From contig NZ_FMCW01000024.1 of NCBI RefSeq assembly GCF_900091595.1, positions 1 to 64,000 on the forward strand: a stretch of 64,000 nucleotides of DNA, written 5' to 3'. The number at the start of each line of letters is the position of its first letter. Position 1 is the stretch's first letter. The translations under genes and the position numbers were made by a program. The DNA comes from Micromonospora haikouensis. GTDB taxonomy: Bacteria > Actinomycetota > Actinomycetes > Mycobacteriales > Micromonosporaceae. Positions 59,792 to 64,000 of this stretch are shown here, piece after piece. The notes under the pieces are model-generated. The model saw only the letters and a program-made list of their open reading frames with translations, was not told the DNA's origin and did no database searches.

Positions 59792-61004
59792 GGGGGTCTC
59801 CGGACGATCCGTCCGCGGCACCGAGGTGGATGCCCATCGCTCGGGCCAGCGCAGCCGCGACGTACTCGTCGCACTCCGGGGGCAGCTCGCGCAGGCCGGC
59901 CTGCCAGCTGGTCGCCTCCTTGACCGACAGGCACAGGGCGAGTACCTGGCTGGCAAAGGTGACGTCCATGACCTCACTGACATTGCCGCGGCCGGCAGCC
60001 AGGTTGGCGATGTTGCCACCGCCGATGAGGTACACGCGCCGCCCGTCGGCCAGGGTCAGCACCTCCGAACCGGGATGCGCTGCCGGCATTCGATGCCGTG
60101 TCATCCGGTCGAGCGCGGCGAGATCGATCTCGTACGGCAGGTGGCCGCCGTTGGCCAGGACGGCGCCACTCTTGAGCAGGCTGAGGTGCTCCTCGCGCAA
60201 GACCCCGGCCGTCCCGGTGACCGTGCAGAAGAGATCGCCGACCCGTGCGGCGTCCGCCATCGGCAGCACCTCGAACCCGTCGAGGACGGCCATCAGCGCG
60301 CGGGTGGGCCGCACCTCGGTCACCACCACCCGAGCGCCCAGCCCGCGGGCCTTGGCGGCGACGCCGGCGCCGACCCGGCCGTACCCGGCGACCACGAACA
60401 CCTTGCCGGCCAGCATCCGCCCGCTGGCGGCCATGATGGTCTCGAGCAGGGACTGCGCGGTGCCGTGCGGGTTGTCGATGACGTCCTTGCCGAACGACTC
60501 GTCGCTCTTGATGACCGGGAACCGGATCGGCGTGCGACGGGCCAGGCGATCCAGCTCCGCCAGGCCGTCGGGCGTCTTCTCGGTCGCCAGCACGGGCGCC
60601 GGCAGGCCAGCCATGGTGTCGTGCAGGGCGCTGATGATCATGGCGCCCTCGTCGAGGACCATGGTCGGGCCGTCCTGCCAGGTGAGCAGGACCTCTTCGA
60701 CACCCTTGCGCAGGTCAGCCTCGCTCATTCCACGCGACCCCACCACCCGGATGCCGCGTTCCCGCAGCAGCGCCGCGACCTGCTCGTCGGTGGTGCTCGT
60801 GCTCGACGCGCACCAGGCCACCTCGGCGCCAAGAGCAATGAGCGTGTCGACCTGCACCGCCGTTTCGACAGTCACATGACCACACAGGGCGAGCCGCTCG
60901 CCGACCAGTGGCTTGGCGACCCGGTAGTCCTCACGGATGCGGGCCAGCACGACCATCTGCTCGGTCGCCTGGGCGAGTCGCGTCGCCGTCGAATCTGCTG
61001 TCAT
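59781..61004 (-). CDS. S-adenosylhomocysteine-hydrolase-like protein, copy 1
   Basis: The product has 407 residues, close to the short (archaeal-type) SAHH length. CGHVTVETAVQVDTLIALGA, TMVLDEGAMIISALHD, ATEKTPDGLAELDRL, KSDESFGKDVIDN with HGTAQSLLE, FVVAGYGRVGAGVAAKARGL, RVVVTEVRPTRAL (acidic NAD-binding residue kept) and NGGHLPYEIDLAAL are the SAHH landmarks. The usual LDDGG reads LDEGA. SAHH oxidises the 3'-OH of an adenosine with bound NAD and cleaves SAH. Here it may recycle SAH, resist a nucleoside inhibitor or edit the sugar of an adenosine analogue. ATG at 61004 overlaps copy 2 by 4 bases. Confidence 0.82.
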   Translation of the reverse strand: MTADSTATRLAQATEQMVVLARIREDYRVAKPLVGERLALCGHVTVETAVQVDTLIALGAEVAWCASSTSTTDEQVAALLRERGIRVVGSRGMSEADLRKGVEEVLLTWQDGPTMVLDEGAMIISALHDTMAGLPAPVLATEKTPDGLAELDRLARRTPIRFPVIKSDESFGKDVIDNPHGTAQSLLETIMAASGRMLAGKVFVVAGYGRVGAGVAAKARGLGARVVVTEVRPTRALMAVLDGFEVLPMADAARVGDLFCTVTGTAGVLREEHLSLLKSGAVLANGGHLPYEIDLAALDRMTRHRMPAAHPGSEVLTLADGRRVYLIGGGNIANLAAGRGNVSEVMDVTFASQVLALCLSVKEATSWQAGLRELPPECDEYVAAALARAMGIHLGAADGSSGDPHAG

Positions 61005-62269
61005 GCGGATTTGTCCTCTCCCACGCCGCGAGTCGTGCCGGCCGGCTGGTCCGATCCGTCGAAACGCACGCCCATGGCCGCCAGCTTGCGGCGGGCCACG
61101 TCCTCGTCCTGAGCAGCGTCCACGTCCTGCACGCCGGCGGCGTACCGGTCGGGTCGGCCGCCCAGACCGAGGGTCACCAGGGCCTGGTTCGCGAAGGTGA
61201 CGTCCATGACCTCGCTCGGATTGCCCTCAGCGGCGTCCAGGTTGACCAGCCCTCCGCCTGAGAGCAGGTCCAGGTAACGGCCGTCGTCCAGCCGGTGGCG
61301 GCGTACATGCGGTCGCACCTGCTCCGTCGACACGGTCCGCGCCTGAAGGTCGGCCAGGTTGATCTCCGCCGTGGAGTGGCCGGTGTTGCAGAGAACCGCG
61401 CCGGACGGCAGCAGATCGAGATGCTCCGCAGTGACCACGTCAGGGCGGCCGGTCGCGGTGCAGACGATGTCGGCGGTCCGCGCCGCCGACTCCAGCGGCA
61501 ACACTTCGAACCCGGCCAGCCGGGCTCGTACGGCGGTCTTCGCCGACCGGCACACCACGACGACCCGGGCGCCCATGCCACGGGCGCGTAGCGCGACGCC
61601 TCGGCCAACATGGCCGAAGCCGCAGACCACGAAACGTTTCCCGGCCAGGAACATGCCGGTGGCGCGGAGAATGCCGTCCAGCGTCGACTGCCCGGTGCCG
61701 TAGGTGTTGTCCACCTCCCACTTGGTCACCACGTCGTTGACCGAGACGACAGGGAAGGGGAAGTCGATCGTCGCGCCCAGCTCGCGGACGCGGCGTGAAC
61801 CCTCGGATGTCTTCTCGGTGGCACCGCGCAACTGCGGATGCCGGTCCAGCGAGGCAGCGGCCATTTCGATCAGGTGCGCCCCGTTGTCGAGGATCATAGT
61901 GGGTCCATCGCTGAACGCGCCGAACGCCTCGGCCGCGGCCTCACCGACCTCGGCGGTGGTCATTCCGCGCCGGCCGAAGACCCGCACCCCCTCGACCGCG
62001 AGAGCGGCGGCGACCTCGTCCTGCGTGGAGACCTCGTCCCCACCGGTCCACGCGACCTCGGCTCCGCTGGCCACCAGCAACTGCACCAGAACGCCGGTCT
62101 CCTTGGTCAGGTGCACGCAGCCCACCAGGCGGTGGCCGGCGAGCGGACGCGACTCGGCGGCCTCCCGCTGAATGCCGTCGAGCAACGGCATCTGGCTGCG
62201 GGCCAGGGCCAGCGCCGCCCGGCCGCGCTGGACCAGGTCCTCGTCCGGGTCGGACACGAGCCAGCTCAC
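61001..62269 (-). CDS. S-adenosylhomocysteine-hydrolase-like protein, copy 2, altered cofactor site
   Basis: The product has 422 residues. It keeps GCVHLTKETGVLVQLL, TKWEVDNTYGTGQSTLDG, FVVCGFGHVGRGVALRARGM and CNTGHSTAEINLADL. The second Rossmann strand ends VVVVCRSAKTAV (Cys240-Arg-Ser-Ala-Lys) where SAHH has TEIDP, so the Glu that holds the NAD ribose is lost and an Arg-Ser pair typical of NADP binding appears. LDDGG reads LDNGA. It is therefore probably not an ordinary SAHH, and a redox or epimerising step on an adenosine-type sugar is possible (inference). GTG at 62269 overlaps the phosphorylase stop by 4 bases. Confidence 0.8.
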   Translation of the reverse strand: MSWLVSDPDEDLVQRGRAALALARSQMPLLDGIQREAAESRPLAGHRLVGCVHLTKETGVLVQLLVASGAEVAWTGGDEVSTQDEVAAALAVEGVRVFGRRGMTTAEVGEAAAEAFGAFSDGPTMILDNGAHLIEMAAASLDRHPQLRGATEKTSEGSRRVRELGATIDFPFPVVSVNDVVTKWEVDNTYGTGQSTLDGILRATGMFLAGKRFVVCGFGHVGRGVALRARGMGARVVVVCRSAKTAVRARLAGFEVLPLESAARTADIVCTATGRPDVVTAEHLDLLPSGAVLCNTGHSTAEINLADLQARTVSTEQVRPHVRRHRLDDGRYLDLLSGGGLVNLDAAEGNPSEVMDVTFANQALVTLGLGGRPDRYAAGVQDVDAAQDEDVARRKLAAMGVRFDGSDQPAGTTRGVGEDKSA

Positions 62270-63084
62270 GTCCGGGCTCCCGTCAAGGCGTGCTGGCAGG
62301 CACAGTCGAACTCGGCCGGCAGCGCACCGACGATGCGCCGGACCATGTCGACGACCCGCTCCGAGTCGGCGCTGAAAGCGGCCAGGACGCCGGCGTGCGA
62401 AACGGCCTCCGCCTCTTCACCGTCGGCCACCTCGGCCGCGGCCACGTCGTAGTCGGTGATGTAGGAGAGATTCATGTAGCAGAGCTGGAGCTCGCGTGCC
62501 AGCACGACCTCCGGGTACTGGGTCATGTTGACCAGATGCCAGCCCTGCGTGCTGAACCACCGGCTCTCCGCGGCGGTGGAGAACCGAGGTCCCTCGATCA
62601 CGACCACCGTGCCGCTCGGGTGCACCGTCGCTTCCGCCCCCTCCAGCGCCTGTGCCGAGAGCTGTCGCATGCGAGGGCAGTAGGGCGTGGCCGAGCTGAT
62701 GTGCGCGGCCTGGCTCCCGGCGAAGAACGTGTCCTTGCGTCGCCGGGTACGGTCCACGAACTGGTCGACGAGCACGAAGTCGCCCTTGCGGTACGAGCGC
62801 TGCAGGCTGCCCACCGTGTTGAAGGCAACTACCTGCCGGATGCCGAGCTCCTGCAGCGCCCACAGGTTGGCCTGGTAAGGCACGTCCGACGGCAGGAAGT
62901 CATGGTTACGCCCGTGTCGAGGAAGGAAGGCGACGCTCCGCCCTTCCACCTTGGCGATGGTGATGGGGGCGCTGGGCTTACCGAAGGGAGTGTCGATGAC
63001 GATCTCGTCGGCGCTGTCGAGGAACTGGTAGAAACCGGTTCCACCGATCAGCGCGATCTGGGCCGTCGTCTCGGCTCTGGACAT
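62266..63084 (-). CDS. MTA/purine-nucleoside-phosphorylase-like protein, copy B
   Basis: The product has 272 residues. IALIGGTGFYQFLDSADEIV, TPFGKPSAPITI, RHGRNHDFLPSDVPYQAN, VAFNTVGSLQRSYRKGDFVL, GPRFSTAAESRWFSTQGWHL and NMTQYPEVVLARELQLCYMN match MTAP closely. The base loop reads TDYDV, nearer the MTAP consensus than copy A. It would phosphorolyse MTA or an adenosine analogue, giving ribose-1-phosphate that the mutase encoded upstream could convert to ribose-5-phosphate (inferred). ATG at 63084 follows the phosphohexomutase gene by 61 bases. The stop overlaps SAHH copy 2. Confidence 0.85.
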   Translation of the reverse strand: MSRAETTAQIALIGGTGFYQFLDSADEIVIDTPFGKPSAPITIAKVEGRSVAFLPRHGRNHDFLPSDVPYQANLWALQELGIRQVVAFNTVGSLQRSYRKGDFVLVDQFVDRTRRRKDTFFAGSQAAHISSATPYCPRMRQLSAQALEGAEATVHPSGTVVVIEGPRFSTAAESRWFSTQGWHLVNMTQYPEVVLARELQLCYMNLSYITDYDVAAAEVADGEEAEAVSHAGVLAAFSADSERVVDMVRRIVGALPAEFDCACQHALTGART

Positions 63085-63145
63085 GGGATCTCCATTCTTC
63101 GGTGTGCCGGCCGGTGCCGGCCGGGCACATGCGGGAACGAAAGAC

Positions 63146-64000
63146 TCAAGGAGCGAGGAACTCTCCGACGGAAGCGGTGAGCTGGGCGATCAGGCGGTCG
63201 TTGCGCGGACCGGGCGACAGCTCGCCGTAGACCCGGACGCCGGCCTCGGTCGTGGATCGCCGCAGCAGCATCCATTGGTCGTCGTGGAAGCGGAACTTGA
63301 CGCCGTCGAGTTCCGTGACCGCAAGCCCGGGGTCAGCCAGGCCGACGCCGTCGAGGGCCCGGAGCCCGGCCTCGTGCAGCAACTGCCCGTCGCCGGTCCC
63401 GGCCACCCGGAACTCGAACCACCGCGGCCGCCCCACCTCGTCGCGAAGCGCGTCCACCAGATCGCCGAGAGAGCCGCCGGTGGTGTTGAGGTGGTCGGCC
63501 AGCAGCGCGACCGCCACGAAAGGGTCCCGATCTATGCCGTGCTCGGCGAAGGCCAGGTCACCGACGCTGCCACCGGCCGCCGCCGCCTTGCCCTCCGCCA
63601 GCAGAGGGGAGAGGAACTTGAACCCGATCGGAGTCTCGTGCACCCCACGGCCCTGGCGGCGAGCGACCTTGTGGACGGCCATCCCGGTGGAGACCGTGAC
63701 GGCGACGTCGTCCGCGCGATCGCTGCGACGCGCAGGGCCGTGGGCATCCAGCAGCAGAGCCAGCAGCTCGTGCGGTTGAACGCAACGACCACGTTCGTCG
63801 ATGACGAAGATCCGGTCGCCGTCGCCGTCGAGCACGATCGCCAGATCGGCGCCGACGTCACGGACCATGCTCTCGGCCCGACGGCGGGTGCCGGCCCAGG
63901 TGGGGTCCGGCACCAGCCCGCCGAACTCCGGATCGGGCGTCCCGCCGAGCAGCCGCACCTGCCAGCCGAGTCGCCGGCACAGTTCGGCCATCGGCTGGCC
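63146..64000 (-). CDS. Phosphohexomutase-family protein (PMM/PGM), N-terminus beyond right edge
   Basis: About 285 C-terminal residues are in the window; the frame stays open to base 64000. ADLAIVLDGDGDRIFVIDER is the metal-binding loop DGDGDR of alpha-D-phosphohexomutases, HETPIGFKFLSPLLAEGK is the sugar-recognition region, AFAEHGIDRDPFVAVALLAD follows and the C-terminal domain has ELDGVKFRFHDDQWMLLRRS with STTEAGVRVYGEL (phosphate-binding loop). The active serine loop is outside the window. Mannose, glucose or ribose phosphates are candidate substrates. It lies at the upstream end of the visible cluster, in the same direction. Confidence 0.85.
   Translation of the reverse strand, partial: GQPMAELCRRLGWQVRLLGGTPDPEFGGLVPDPTWAGTRRRAESMVRDVGADLAIVLDGDGDRIFVIDERGRCVQPHELLALLLDAHGPARRSDRADDVAVTVSTGMAVHKVARRQGRGVHETPIGFKFLSPLLAEGKAAAAGGSVGDLAFAEHGIDRDPFVAVALLADHLNTTGGSLGDLVDALRDEVGRPRWFEFRVAGTGDGQLLHEAGLRALDGVGLADPGLAVTELDGVKFRFHDDQWMLLRRSTTEAGVRVYGELSPGPRNDRLIAQLTASVGEFLAP

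Larger units (their letters stand above)
48361..64000 (-). other. Purine-nucleoside-type biosynthetic gene cluster (continues past right edge)
   Basis: Fifteen genes run in one direction with small gaps or overlaps from 64000 down to 48361: mutase, phosphorylase B, SAHH-like 2, SAHH-like 1, histidine phosphatase, SAICAR-synthetase-like, SDR, Cof HAD, HAD, adenosine deaminase, guaB1, epimerase, phosphorylase A, MFS transporter, glycosyltransferase. Ten of them act on purine nucleosides, nucleotides or their phosphates by family. Housekeeping purine genes are not normally arranged this way. A diazepine nucleoside of the coformycin/pentostatin type is the best-supported class. No regulator was seen. 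Confidence 0.7.

Noticed and set aside
51099..63084. Simple methionine/SAH salvage operon
   Set aside because: Two SAHH-like and two MTAP-like genes alone might suggest it, but the SAICAR-synthetase homologue, SDR, ADA, GuaB1, three phosphatases and exporter do not belong to that pathway, and mtnA/mtnB-type genes are absent.
1..64000. tRNA or rRNA genes
   Set aside because: I saw no tRNA-like cloverleaf with a conserved T-loop (GGTTCGAATCC-type) and no rRNA sequence; a covariance-model scan would settle this.

Overview
The window is very GC-rich actinomycete DNA: nearly all third codon positions are G or C, GTG and TTG starts are common, genes overlap by 4 bases (ATGA/GTGA), and secreted proteins carry CBM2 and ricin-type modules. 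An imperfect hairpin at 11468-11510 resembles an intergenic repeat I associate with Micromonospora genomes, so Micromonosporaceae is the best guess. That placement rests on pattern recognition, not on a search. I saw no rRNA, tRNA, CRISPR array or replication origin.

Layout. 1-298 is the tail of an IS701-type transposase. 489-9476 is ordinary chromosome: a small winged-helix regulator with a membrane partner, a secreted tripeptidyl-peptidase-like hydrolase, an ECF42-type sigma factor with its DGPF partner and a DUF2786 protein, a DUF3152 protein with a metzincin zinc motif, and a stress-type island (STAS protein, GAF-ANTAR protein, anti-sigma kinase). 9926-15962 holds a wall-polymer-type glycosyltransferase, an FkbM methyltransferase and a large exported beta-propeller/Ig-like protein. 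16055-20275 is one operon: ECF sigma factor, zinc-finger membrane anti-sigma factor and an ABC-2 transporter.

20485-42787 is mainly a polysaccharide and polyester degradation region. It has a GH27 alpha-galactosidase, a GH53 galactanase, three GH43 enzymes, a broken PHA-depolymerase/feruloyl-esterase-like gene and a PETase/cutinase-like hydrolase with a ricin-type lectin domain. Mixed in are a TrxB-methyltransferase fusion, a PadR regulator with its permease, a DUF916/WxL-like surface pair, a SigE-type sigma/anti-sigma pair and an LPXTG protein. LacI-type palindromes and a recurrent CATCRATCG motif lie upstream of several of these hydrolases. 43131-48291 is a five-gene oligopeptide/nickel-type ABC importer.

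48361-64000 (running off the right edge) is one run of 15 genes on the minus strand that looks like a purine-nucleoside natural-product cluster. It has two divergent S-adenosylhomocysteine-hydrolase-like proteins, two MTA/purine-nucleoside-phosphorylase-like proteins, a SAICAR-synthetase homologue next to a short-chain dehydrogenase (the pairing used in coformycin and pentostatin biosynthesis), an adenosine deaminase, a GuaB1-type IMPDH/GMP reductase, three phosphatases of two folds, a phosphohexomutase, an epimerase, an MFS exporter and a glycosyltransferase. This is the most interesting part of the window. The inferred product is a diazepine-type adenosine-deaminase inhibitor, possibly made together with a second adenosine analogue. 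No ATP-phosphoribosyltransferase (HisG) homologue and no cluster regulator is visible.
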